Assembly (NCBI GenBank): GCA_046261875.1
Contig: JBHENW010000170.1
Location: 1 to 24,658 of the forward strand
From: JBHENW01 sp046261875
Lineage (GTDB): Bacteria; Acidobacteriota; Thermoanaerobaculia; UBA5066; Gp7-AA6
Length of the DNA: 24,658 nt
Direction: 5' to 3'
Shown here: positions 14,719 through 23,221 of the stretch, one piece after another
How positions within the stretch are numbered: position 1 is the first letter of the stretch
Layout: the number at the start of each line of letters is the position of its first letter
Made by a program: the position numbers and the translations under genes
Notes under the pieces: model-generated
Told to the model about the DNA's origin: nothing
The model's database searches: none
Seen by the model: the letters and a program-made list of their open reading frames with translations, nothing else

Positions 14719-15525
14719 CTATGACTCCGCGGCTGCCTTTCCCGGCTGGCAGGTTGGGCACCAGTAGGTCGAGCGCCCCGCCAGCCCCTGGCGGCGCATG
14801 CGGATTCGCGTCCCGCACCGCCGGCAGGGTTGCCCGCTTCGTCCGTAGACCCAGTATCGGCCTCCTTCGAGGGACGCCCGGGCCGCGCGGGGCCGGCCGC
14901 CGAGGTTGGCCGACATGAGCTCGCGGGCCCGCGTCAGGAGCGCCTCGAGCTCGGCGTCTTCCAGCTCGGCGACGGTCCGGAACGGATCCATGCCGGAAAG
15001 AAACAGCGCCTCCGACTTGTAGATGTTCCCGATCCCGGCGACCGCGCGTTGCGCGATGAGCGCCTCGCCGATCGGCGCCGCGTTGCGCTCGCGGAGCCGG
15101 CGACGGGCTTCCGCGAAATCGAAGCGGCCGCTTTCGAGAATGTCCGGACCGAGCTGCGCGACACCGGCGTGGCGCGCGAGCTGGCGCTCGCTCAAGAGCT
15201 CCAGGACCGGCGCGTTGAAGCACACGGCGACGAACTCCGTCGTCTCCAGCACGGCCCGCGCTTGCCGCGCCGGCTTGCGCCACGCCTCGCCGGGCCGGTA
15301 GAGGTGCCAGGAGCCGGTCATCCGCATGTGGGAGAGCAGCGCGCTCCCGTCGTCGAGCCGCACGAGGAGGTTCTTTCCGCGCGCTTCGACTTTCTCGACG
15401 CGCCGGCCGGCCAGGTGCACCCCGGAGAGTCGGGGCAGCGGCGAGTGAAACGCCGTGATCTCGCGCCCGCCGATCGCCTTCTCCAGCGCGCGCGCCGCGC
15501 GCAGGATCGTGTCGCCTTCCGGCAC
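14719..15525 (-). CDS. Fpg/Nei-family DNA glycosylase (Nei2-like)
   Basis: The 268-residue enzyme begins with MPEGDTI, so after removal of Met the catalytic Pro and Glu of the Fpg/Nei family are in place. Lys51 in EARGKNLLV is the conserved beta-loop lysine. The helix-two-turn-helix lies around AGIGNIYKSEALF, and the C-terminal zinc finger has Cys234-x2-Cys237 and Cys256-x2-Cys259. It removes oxidised bases, chiefly pyrimidines, and cuts the strand at the abasic site. MPEGDTI favours the endonuclease VIII (Nei/Nei2) side over Fpg (MPELPE). GTG start; the ribosome site is weak (AGGGAA nine bases upstream). Last gene of the Lhr-OsmC-Nei2 unit, 23 bases after the OsmC stop. Confidence 0.9.
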   Translation of the reverse strand: MPEGDTILRAARALEKAIGGREITAFHSPLPRLSGVHLAGRRVEKVEARGKNLLVRLDDGSALLSHMRMTGSWHLYRPGEAWRKPARQARAVLETTEFVAVCFNAPVLELLSERQLARHAGVAQLGPDILESGRFDFAEARRRLRERNAAPIGEALIAQRAVAGIGNIYKSEALFLSGMDPFRTVAELEDAELEALLTRARELMSANLGGRPRAARASLEGGRYWVYGRSGQPCRRCGTRIRMRRQGLAGRSTYWCPTCQPGKAAAES

Positions 15526-15548
15526 GGGGATTCCCTACCCCGCGGCGG

Positions 15549-15983
15549 TCAGGCCGCGCTCGCGAGCTTCGCCTTCAGCTCGATGGGCACCGACGCGAGA
15601 GCGCGCGAGACGGGGCAGCCGCGTTTGGCTTCCTCTGCGACGCGCTGAAACTCTCCCTCGGAGATTCCGGGCACGTCCCCTTCCGTGTCGAGCTCGATCT
15701 TCGTGATGCCGAAGCCTTCGCCGACCTTTTCCAGATGCACCTTAGCCTTCGTCTCGACACTTCGCGGCGGAAAGCCCGCCTTGGCCAGGCCGGCGGAAAA
15801 GGCCATCGAGAAGCAGCCGGCGTGAGCCGCCCCGATGAGCTCCTCCGGGTTGGTTCCCGGCGCGCCTTCGAATCGCGTTCCGAACGAATAGGCCCCCGAG
15901 AACGCGCCGCTTCCGAGCTTCATCTCGCCGCGGCCCTCCTTGAGCCCCCCCTCCCACCTGGCTTCCGCTTTCCGAGTCGGCAT
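15549..15983 (-). CDS. OsmC-family hydroperoxide reductase
   Basis: The 144-residue protein has both redox cysteines of the OsmC/Ohr superfamily: Cys57 in ELIGAAHAGCFSMAFS and Cys123 in AKRGCPVSRAL. The start ARWEGGLKEGRGEMKL and the early FSFGTRFEG-like strand (GAYSFGTRFEG) fit OsmC rather than Ohr. It reduces organic hydroperoxides with a thiol or lipoyl partner in the cytosol. ATG with AAAGGAGAAG upstream. It stands between the Lhr helicase (22 bases before) and the Nei2 glycosylase (23 bases after), which gives the cluster an oxidative-damage theme. Confidence 0.92.
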   Translation of the reverse strand: MPTRKAEARWEGGLKEGRGEMKLGSGAFSGAYSFGTRFEGAPGTNPEELIGAAHAGCFSMAFSAGLAKAGFPPRSVETKAKVHLEKVGEGFGITKIELDTEGDVPGISEGEFQRVAEEAKRGCPVSRALASVPIELKAKLASAA

Positions 15984-16005
15984 CGCTTCTCCTTTCGGCC
16001 CGCCG

Positions 16006-19000
16006 TCAGACGGGCGCGTGTTCGTCTTCTTCGCGAACCGACTCCGGCGGCGCCGGAATCGGACGTTTGAGATACCCGCGGCTCCCCGGCAGAAAGCCGG
16101 CCTCGAGGAGATAGGGACCCAGCGCCGAACTCGCCGGGTCCTGACCGTCCACCTTCGCGACGAGCAGGGCACGGCGGCGGCCGGATTCCACCAGTCCCGT
16201 CAGCGTCTCGGCAATCGCGCGGGCCGCGTGCCCGCGCTCGGGCTCTTCCGCCGGCAGGAACGTGACGAGGTTGCGCTCCGTCCTGCCGGCGTACGCCACG
16301 AGGGCGCCATCGCGAAGGATGACTTGCGCTCCCGCGGCCCGCTGCGGGCGCGCGTCGGAATCGGGCCAGGGAAGCGCCGCGCCGTAGGGGTTGGCCGGGT
16401 CCGTCGCCGCGAGCACCAGTGTCTCCGGTTCTTCCGACGGCTCGCGCAGCGAGCGGAGGCGGTCTTCCGCGCCGGGCAGCGCGAACTGCGTCGCTCCGAG
16501 ACCCGCGACGAAGTACCCGCGGCGGATGCGGCCGGCTTCCTCCAGGGCCTTGAGCACCTCGTAGACCGCCGAGAAGCCGCCCGGGATCCCCTCCGCGTGC
16601 ACCGCCTCGCGGGTGAGCACGCCGTATCGCTCGAGGAGCTGTTGGGCGAGGGCCGCTCGCCGCTGCGTCTCGGATGGAGCCGTCTTCGCGGTCTCGGCAC
16701 GCGGAGTGAGCGTCCAGCGTCCTTCGCTGCCGGGCGGCCCGGAGCGCCGCGAGCGGAAGGAGCGGCCGCGGCTCAGTTTCCTCCGCGACGTCGGGCGCTT
16801 TCCGCCCGCATAGGACCGGAGCGGCGCGAGCGTGTCGTTGGTGACCTCGCCCGCCCAGACGAGGTCCCAGGAGGCGGTGACGAGGTCTCCCGGAAATGCG
16901 CCGGTCTCGGCGGCGAGCTCCGAATAGAAGAGCGCTCCCCGGCGCTCGAGGAGCTCCCGAATCTTTCCGGCGAGCTCCCCCGCCGCCTCGGCGCGCGGGG
17001 GCGCGAGCAGCGGCGCCTGCTCCGCGAGGTAGAGCGCGATGCGGCCATCGGAGGGGCCGAGCGGCTCGATGCCCCGCCAGACGACCTCGCCGGCGGCGCA
17101 GAGGACGTCGAGGTCCGCCGGCTTGTAACCCGCGACGCGCGCCGGGAGGACCTCGCTCTCCAGGACCGAGGCGGGCAGCGGCGCGCCCTGGAGCTGCTCG
17201 ACGACGGTAAGCACCGCGTCGAGCCCCGCGCGCGGACGGGAGACGCCCTGCCAGTCCACGAGGAAGCGCCCGAGCGCGGCGGGGTCCACCGGCTCGACTT
17301 CCTTGCGCAGCTTCGCGAGGGAACGGCGTTTGAGCGCGCGCAGGACTTCCGCGTCCACCCACTCCCGCCACCGGCCTCCCGGCAGGAAATCGCCCTCCAG
17401 CACGCGTTCGGTCGAGGCGAGCCGCTCGAGGGCCGCGTGGACCGGGGCGACGGGGAGACCCAGCCGCCCGGCGGCCTCCTCCGTGCGGAAGGGACCGTGG
17501 GTGCGGGCGTAGCGCGAGACGAGTTCGCCGAGCGGATCCGCGACGGGCTCGAGCAGGGCGGCCGGGAGACCCGCCGGCAGGACCACGCCGAGCGCATCCC
17601 GCAGCCGGGGGGCGTCTTCCGTGGCCGCGTACCGTTCCTCTCCCGCGATGCGCGCGCGGATCGCCCGGCGCTGGAGGACCAGGTCCTCGAGCCAGGCCCG
17701 CACCGGAGCATCCGGCTCGGAGCGGGCGCGGACCTCCGCTTCCGTGAGGTCGCCGATCGAAAGAAGCAGATCGTGAACCGCGTCCGGGTGCTTCGCCGGG
17801 AACCCCGCGAGACGCTGGCGCTCCCGCTCCAGACTCGCGATGGCCTCCGGATCAAGCAGCTCGCGCAGCTCCGCTTCTCCGAGGAGCTCCTTGAGCTGCG
17901 CCTGGTCCACGGACAGGGCCTGCGCGCGGCGCTCCGCCAGCGGCGCGTCCCCTTCGTAGATGAAGTTGGCGACGTAGGAGAAGAGCAGCGACGCCGCAAA
18001 GGGAGAGGGAGTCCGCGAGTCCACCGTGACGACGCGAAGCTTCCTCGACCGCGCGGCGCGCAGAAGCTCGACGAGCGCCGGCACGTCGAAGACGTCGCGC
18101 AGGGTCTCCCGGTAGGTCTCCAGGATCATCGGGAACGTGCCGTACCGGCTCGCGACCGCGAGCAGGTCGGCGGAGCGTTTGCGCTGCGCCCAGAGCGGGC
18201 TGCGCCGCCCCGGATGGCGCCGCGGCAGGAGGAGCGCACGGGCGGCGTTCTCCCGGAAGCGCGCGGCGAAGAGCGACGTGTCGCCGAGGCTCCGGACGAT
18301 CAGGTCCTCGACCTCGTCCGGGTCCGGGAGGAAGCGGGAGACGTCGGGCGGCTCGTCGCTCTCCGGGAGCCGGAAGACCATCCCGTCGTCGGACCAGATC
18401 ATCTCGACGTCCGCTCCGGTCTCCTGCCGCAGGACCGCCGCGACCGCGGTGCCCCAGGGGGCATGGACGCGCGCCCCGAACGGCGAGAGCACGCAGACGC
18501 GCCAGTCGCCGATCTCGTCCACGTAGCGCTCGACGACGATCACGCGGTCGCTTGGGACCTCGCCGGTGGCCGCGGCCTGCTCGTGGAGGTACGTCAAGAG
18601 GTTGTGGGCGGCCCGGTCGTCGAGGCCGTGCCGTTCCCGCAGCTTCTTCGCCGCCGAGCGCCTCGGCGCGGCGACGAGCTCCCGGGCCAGCGCGCCGATC
18701 GCCCTGCCGAATTCCACCGGCCGCCCCGGGCGGTCCCCGTGCCAGAAAGGCATCTTGCCCGGCTCGCCCGGGGCCGGCGTCACGATGACCCGGTCGTGCG
18801 TGATCTGGTCGATGCGCCAGGAGGAGGCGCCCAGAAGGAACACGTCGCCGGGGCGCGACTCGAAGACCATCTCTTCGTCCAGCTCGCCGACGCGGCGGCT
18901 GCGCCCGCCCTCCTCCCCGGGGAGGAAGACCCCGTAGAGCCCGCGGTCCGGAATCGTGCCGGCGTTGACGACGGCGACGCGTTTGGCGCCTTCGCGCGCG

Positions 19001-20520
19001 CGTATCTTTCCCCCGACGCGGTCCCAGGTGACGCGGGCGCGCAGCTCGGCGAACTCGTCGGAGGGGTAGCGGCCCGACAGCATGTCGAGGACGCCCTCGA
19101 AGGAGCCGCGGGGCAGCTCCGCGAACGGCGCCGCGCGCCGCACGAGCGCGTAGAGATCGTCCACGTCGGTCGGATCCATGGCGGCGATCGCCACGATCTG
19201 TTGCGCGAGGACGTCGAGGGGGTTGCGGGGGTAGAAGGTCTGCTCGACCTTCCCCTCGATCATGCGGTCGGCGGCCGCCGCGCTGGCCAGCAGGTCGCCG
19301 CGGTACTTCGGGAAGATGACACCGCGCGAGACCTCGTTGACGGAGTGGCCGGCCCGCCCGATGCGCTGCATGCCGGAGGCGACGGAGGGGGGCGCTTCGA
19401 TCTGGACGACGAGGTCGACCGCGCCCATGTCGATCCCGAGCTCCAGCGAGGAGGTCGCGACGATCGCGGGGAGCTCGCCGCGCTTCAACCGGTCCTCGAT
19501 GGCGAGGCGCTGCTCGCGCGCGATCGAGCCGTGGTGGGCGAGGGCGAGCTCCTCCCCGGCCGTCTCGTTCAGGGCCGCCGCGAGCCGCTCGGCGAGGCGC
19601 CGGCTGTTGACGAAGAGCATCGTCGAGCGGTGGGCGCGGATCAGCTCCACGAGCCGGGGGTAGATCGAAGGCCAGATCGACCGGCGCGACGGGCCGGCGG
19701 CGGCGGGACCCGAGGGGATCTCCTCCAGCTCCCCCATCCGCGCCATGTCTTCGACCGGAACCTCGACGCGCAGATCGAACGCCTTGCGGGAGCCGGCGTC
19801 CACGATCTCCACGGGACGGGGCTTCCATTTCTTCGATCGGACCTCTCCCCCGCCGAGCAGGCGCGCGACCTCGTCGAGGGGTCGCTGCGTGGCGGAGAGA
19901 CCGATCCGCTGAAGAGCGCCCGGCGCGCGGTCCGCCCGGAGGGCCTCGAGGCGCTCGAGGGAGAGGACGAGGTGGGCGCCGCGCTTGGAGGCGACCATCG
20001 AATGGATCTCGTCCACGATGACCGTGTCCACCGAGGCGAGCACCTCGCGGGCGGAAGAGGTCAGCATGAGAAAGAGCGACTCGGGCGTCGTGATCAGGAT
20101 GTCGGGGGGCCGGCGGGCGATGGAAGCGCGTTCCGCTTGCGGCGTGTCACCCGTCCGGATCGCGACCGCCGGCAGGCGATGGGGCGCTCCCTCCCGTTCC
20201 GCGGCCGCCGCGATCCCGGCGATCGGCGCGCGCAGGTTGCGCTCCACGTCCACGGCGAGCGCCTTGAGCGGCGAGACGTAGAGGACGCGGCACCGTTCTT
20301 TGGGCTTGGGCTCCGGCGAGAACATGAGCCGGTCGATCGCGTAGAGGAAGGCGGCGAGGGTCTTGCCCGATCCGGTCGGCGCGAGGAGGAGCGTCGATCG
20401 TCCCTCCATGATCGGCGGCCAGCCCTTGATCTGGGCGCGGGTCGGATCCGGAAACGAAACCTCGAACCAGCTCCGTACCGGGCCGGCGAAACGCTCCAGG
20501 GGGGACCGCGGACGCGACAC
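16006..20520 (-). CDS. lhr: Lhr-type superfamily 2 DNA helicase (full length)
   Basis: The 1504-residue protein is the length of full bacterial Lhr (E. coli 1538). Helicase motifs in order: Q-motif-like DPTRAQIKGWP near 26, Walker A APTGSGKT 47-54, DEIH 170-173, SAT 209-211, a second domain with MLFVNSRR near 301, ATSSLELGIDMG 355-366 and QRIGRAGH 385-392. The winged-helix and Lhr-core region follows, then the long C-terminal part (about 860-1504) present only in full-length Lhr. It is a 3'-to-5' ATP-driven DNA or RNA:DNA translocase used in repair; the E. coli C-terminal part has been linked with uracil-DNA glycosylase activity. GTG start without a clear ribosome site. First gene of the Lhr-OsmC-Nei2 unit. 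Confidence 0.95.
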   Translation of the reverse strand: MSRPRSPLERFAGPVRSWFEVSFPDPTRAQIKGWPPIMEGRSTLLLAPTGSGKTLAAFLYAIDRLMFSPEPKPKERCRVLYVSPLKALAVDVERNLRAPIAGIAAAAEREGAPHRLPAVAIRTGDTPQAERASIARRPPDILITTPESLFLMLTSSAREVLASVDTVIVDEIHSMVASKRGAHLVLSLERLEALRADRAPGALQRIGLSATQRPLDEVARLLGGGEVRSKKWKPRPVEIVDAGSRKAFDLRVEVPVEDMARMGELEEIPSGPAAAGPSRRSIWPSIYPRLVELIRAHRSTMLFVNSRRLAERLAAALNETAGEELALAHHGSIAREQRLAIEDRLKRGELPAIVATSSLELGIDMGAVDLVVQIEAPPSVASGMQRIGRAGHSVNEVSRGVIFPKYRGDLLASAAAADRMIEGKVEQTFYPRNPLDVLAQQIVAIAAMDPTDVDDLYALVRRAAPFAELPRGSFEGVLDMLSGRYPSDEFAELRARVTWDRVGGKIRAREGAKRVAVVNAGTIPDRGLYGVFLPGEEGGRSRRVGELDEEMVFESRPGDVFLLGASSWRIDQITHDRVIVTPAPGEPGKMPFWHGDRPGRPVEFGRAIGALARELVAAPRRSAAKKLRERHGLDDRAAHNLLTYLHEQAAATGEVPSDRVIVVERYVDEIGDWRVCVLSPFGARVHAPWGTAVAAVLRQETGADVEMIWSDDGMVFRLPESDEPPDVSRFLPDPDEVEDLIVRSLGDTSLFAARFRENAARALLLPRRHPGRRSPLWAQRKRSADLLAVASRYGTFPMILETYRETLRDVFDVPALVELLRAARSRKLRVVTVDSRTPSPFAASLLFSYVANFIYEGDAPLAERRAQALSVDQAQLKELLGEAELRELLDPEAIASLERERQRLAGFPAKHPDAVHDLLLSIGDLTEAEVRARSEPDAPVRAWLEDLVLQRRAIRARIAGEERYAATEDAPRLRDALGVVLPAGLPAALLEPVADPLGELVSRYARTHGPFRTEEAAGRLGLPVAPVHAALERLASTERVLEGDFLPGGRWREWVDAEVLRALKRRSLAKLRKEVEPVDPAALGRFLVDWQGVSRPRAGLDAVLTVVEQLQGAPLPASVLESEVLPARVAGYKPADLDVLCAAGEVVWRGIEPLGPSDGRIALYLAEQAPLLAPPRAEAAGELAGKIRELLERRGALFYSELAAETGAFPGDLVTASWDLVWAGEVTNDTLAPLRSYAGGKRPTSRRKLSRGRSFRSRRSGPPGSEGRWTLTPRAETAKTAPSETQRRAALAQQLLERYGVLTREAVHAEGIPGGFSAVYEVLKALEEAGRIRRGYFVAGLGATQFALPGAEDRLRSLREPSEEPETLVLAATDPANPYGAALPWPDSDARPQRAAGAQVILRDGALVAYAGRTERNLVTFLPAEEPERGHAARAIAETLTGLVESGRRRALLVAKVDGQDPASSALGPYLLEAGFLPGSRGYLKRPIPAPPESVREEDEHAPV

Positions 20521-20574
20521 GCGCGCATTCTAAGGAGACGGACCGGCGGCGTTAGCATAAGGTGGGGGGACTGC
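20521..20574. promoter_or_regulatory. Divergent intergenic region between lhr and the TPR gene
   Basis: These 54 bases must hold the start signals for both strands. TTAGCATAAGG at 20552-20562 is the only AT-rich patch and may include a plus-strand -10 box, with GGTGGGGGG just before the TPR-gene ATG. For lhr no ribosome site is seen. I see nothing else. Confidence 0.3.
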
Positions 20575-22146
20575 ATGCGAAAGACGCTCGTCTCGGTCAC
20601 GGCGCTCGCTGTCGCGCTCGCCGCAACGGCGGCCGCCGGAGCGCCCGAGGACCCGGCCGAGACCCACGCGCTCTGCGCCGGCGCTGTCGATTACGTCGAT
20701 GCCGCGATACTCGAGCGACCCGTCCCACTGCGCGACGGCATCGGACAGGTCTCGCAGAAAGTCACGACCTCATCTCCCGACGCGCAGGCCTTCTACGACC
20801 AGGGCCTCGCCTACCTCCATTCCTACGTCTGGATCGAGGCCGCGCGCTCGTTCCGGGAAGCGATCCGTCGGGACGGCAAGCTCGCCATGGCGTGGATGGG
20901 CCTGGCGCGCGCCGAGCAGGCGATGAACCGCCGGACGGCGGCGGCGGCGGCGATCGCGAAGGCCCAGACTCTCGCGAGCGGCGCGACGAAGGCCGAAGCG
21001 ACTTACATCGCTCTCCGCGCCCAGCAGATGGACGCGCAGAACGCCGCGGCGGAGAAGGAGCCGGAGAAGCACGACGCGTACAAGAGCGCGATCGAGAAGG
21101 CCATCGCGGCGCACCCCGGCGACGCGGAGCTCTGGATCCTCCGGGGCAACGCCGAGGAGCCAGGGGTGTGGGGAAGGGGCCAGGCCGGCGGCGTCGGCGC
21201 GATCGCCTATTACGAGGCCGCGCTCTCCCGATCCCCGGGCCACTTCGGCGCCCATCACTATCTCGTCCACGCGTTCGAGAACGTGGGGCGGCACGCGGAG
21301 GCCGCCGAGCACGGAAAGATCTACGCGGAGGCGGTCCCGCGCGTGGCGCACGCCCAGCACATGTACGGGCATGTCCTTCCGCGGCTGGGACGCTGGAACG
21401 AGGCGCGCGAGCAGTTCGAGAAGGCCGACGCGATCGAGCGGGAATACGCGCAGGCCGAGAAGCTCCGCCCCGGGGACGACTGGCACCACGTCCACAACCT
21501 CGTGCTCCTCGGTTACACGTACCTGCGGCTGGGACGGACGCACGACGCGGAGGTCTCGTTCCGCCGCGCCTACGCGACGCCCATCCGCTACCAGATGTAC
21601 GGCTGGCAGCACGCCACGCTCCCCGAGTACCTCCTGCTCACCGGGCGCGCCGAGGAAGCGCTCGCGACGGCGCGGGAGCTGCGCAACCGCATGCCGAGCG
21701 CCCGCGCGGCCGGCGCTGCCGTCGAAGGCGAGATCCTCCTCGCGCTGGGGCGGACGGAGGAGGCGAAGGAGGCGGCCATTCGCGCCGCCCGGCATTTCGA
21801 CGAAGCCCGGAAGTCCGCCGGGTGGGAAACCCGCTTCCTCGAGCGTTTCGTCGAGCCCTTTGTCCGCCAGATCGAAGCGGAGATCGGCCTGACCGGATCG
21901 CAGACGGGGCCGTCGGAGGCGACCGTGCGCGCCTTCGCCGAAGAGCTGGCGGCGAACCCGCGGTTCGACGCCTGGGGGGAAGGGCTCTTCCGGCTCGAGC
22001 GGATCGCCGAGCAGGCGAAACGATCGGGGCGAACCGGGCTGGTGACCGACATCTACGCCACGATGCGCCGGATCGATCCCGAGTACGCGGCCGGCTCCAC
22101 CGCGCGCCCGATCGAATCGCCCGAGGTCGCGCGCGCCGGACGATGA
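20575..22146 (+). CDS. Secreted tetratricopeptide-repeat protein
   Basis: The 523-residue protein has a signal peptide (MRKTLVSVTALAVALAATAA, cleavage near AGAPED). Repeated helical hairpins of TPR type follow through most of the chain: AQAFYDQGLAYLHSYVW ... AARSFREAIRRDGKLAMAWMGL, GAIAYYEAALSRSPGHFGAHHYL, ARAQFEKA-like and NLVLLGYTYLRLGRTHDAE. A His-rich stretch (GHFGAHHYLVHAFE and DWHHVHNL) stands out and could bind metal, though this is a guess. It is likely a periplasmic protein-binding scaffold. The ATG has GGTGGGGGG six to twelve bases upstream. It stands alone, divergent from lhr and convergent with the GNAT gene. Confidence 0.85.
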   Translation: MRKTLVSVTALAVALAATAAAGAPEDPAETHALCAGAVDYVDAAILERPVPLRDGIGQVSQKVTTSSPDAQAFYDQGLAYLHSYVWIEAARSFREAIRRDGKLAMAWMGLARAEQAMNRRTAAAAAIAKAQTLASGATKAEATYIALRAQQMDAQNAAAEKEPEKHDAYKSAIEKAIAAHPGDAELWILRGNAEEPGVWGRGQAGGVGAIAYYEAALSRSPGHFGAHHYLVHAFENVGRHAEAAEHGKIYAEAVPRVAHAQHMYGHVLPRLGRWNEAREQFEKADAIEREYAQAEKLRPGDDWHHVHNLVLLGYTYLRLGRTHDAEVSFRRAYATPIRYQMYGWQHATLPEYLLLTGRAEEALATARELRNRMPSARAAGAAVEGEILLALGRTEEAKEAAIRAARHFDEARKSAGWETRFLERFVEPFVRQIEAEIGLTGSQTGPSEATVRAFAEELAANPRFDAWGEGLFRLERIAEQAKRSGRTGLVTDIYATMRRIDPEYAAGSTARPIESPEVARAGR

Positions 22147-22191
22147 GAGCGCCTTCGCCCCTCATGACGGTCTCGCGCTGACGGTCTCCGC

Positions 22192-23205
22192 TCAGAGGTC
22201 TCGGACGTCCACGTAGAAACGACCGATCCGCGGGGTCGCGCCGTCTCTCCTGCGCGCGAGGAGACGGTACGGTATGAGTGGAGAGATGAGCTGGTCGCGC
22301 CGCGCGGCCCGCGCGTGCGCATCACCCGGAGAGTGGGAAAGGTAGAGGTAATCCACCCCCTGCCCGCGCGCCTCCGAGGCGACGTGCCGGAGGAGATCCC
22401 GTCCCAGCGCGGCATCCGTCGAGAAGCTGTCGAACAGGTACCAGGAGGAGACGACCTCGCCGTCTCGCGGAATCCGGGGAAACCGATGCCCGACGCGGGG
22501 GAAGGCGCGATCGAGCGACCGGACCACCCGGAACGGCCAGGGCACCGACTCGACCACCTCCGCGAGGATCTCCCGGTTCGTCCAGGCGGAGCAGCCGGCC
22601 ACCGAGCCGCCGCTCCGCGCCATCCACGAGGCGACGTATCCGCTCCCCTCCATGGCAGCCGCGGGGTCGGCGTAGAGGTCGAAGCGGCCGGAAACGCCGC
22701 GCATGGCTTCGTGGACTTCGCGGAAGCAGGAACGCGCTGGCTGGATGCGGGCCGGCAGGGCACGCCGTGTCGGGATGACGGAATAGCAGTACGAGCCGAC
22801 ATCCGTCGCGCCGAAGAGAGCGCTCCTATACGAAACGGCGCGGTTGTCCGACATCGTGTAGGTGTAGGCAATCTCCGCGCGCCCGAGTCCCCACGCAATC
22901 GCCTCGGAGCTGAGCCGCTGTCCGATCCCGCGGCCGCGCAGGGAGGGGTGCACGCGCAGGTCGAACAGGAACGCGGCGTGGGTCTGCCTCCCGTCGAGCT
23001 CGACGGGCTTGATGGCGACGGCAACCACGCCCGCCATGCGCCGCCCGAGGCGGGCCACGAGGATCCGGTACACGGCGAAGTTCTCCGCGCGGCGGTGGAA
23101 GGTCACCCGTCGGAACCCCAGCCGTAACGATCCGCCCTGCGTGCAGGACCCCTCCAGCTCGAGAGCCTCGGCCCCCATGTCCGGGTGGTACTCCTCGACC
23201 GCCAC
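22192..23205 (-). CDS. Tandem GNAT-family acetyltransferase-like protein
   Basis: The 337-residue chain has two GNAT-like halves. The first (about 1-165) holds the acetyl-CoA pocket motif in FDLRVHPSLRGRGIGQRL (residues 81-98) and a following SDNRAVSYRSALF. The second half (about 170-337) has a looser match, with WYLFDSFSTDAALGRDLLRHV and GVDYLYLSHS, and may be non-catalytic. Substrate unknown. The start is uncertain: a GTG at 23205 gives VAVEEYHPDMGAEALELEG, a normal GNAT beginning, and leaves 16 bases after the upstream stop; an in-frame ATG at 23178 has GAGGAG twelve bases upstream. It is the last gene of the ABC-DUF3419-GNAT chain. Confidence 0.75.
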   Translation of the reverse strand: MAVEEYHPDMGAEALELEGSCTQGGSLRLGFRRVTFHRRAENFAVYRILVARLGRRMAGVVAVAIKPVELDGRQTHAAFLFDLRVHPSLRGRGIGQRLSSEAIAWGLGRAEIAYTYTMSDNRAVSYRSALFGATDVGSYCYSVIPTRRALPARIQPARSCFREVHEAMRGVSGRFDLYADPAAAMEGSGYVASWMARSGGSVAGCSAWTNREILAEVVESVPWPFRVVRSLDRAFPRVGHRFPRIPRDGEVVSSWYLFDSFSTDAALGRDLLRHVASEARGQGVDYLYLSHSPGDAHARAARRDQLISPLIPYRLLARRRDGATPRIGRFYVDVRDL

Positions 23206-23221
23206 CGCGTCGTCCGCCCGC

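Noticed and set aside
17852..19828. A 658-residue minus-strand frame inside lhr
   Set aside because: Out of frame with lhr, Arg/Gly/Ala-rich, with no ribosome site and no family motifs; a shadow of the helicase gene.
15940..22146. A 2068-residue open plus-strand frame running antisense to lhr and into the TPR gene
   Set aside because: Only the last 523 residues (TPR protein) have a signal peptide, ribosome site and family features. The rest is Arg/Asp-rich low-complexity translation of the opposite strand of lhr, as expected at this GC content.
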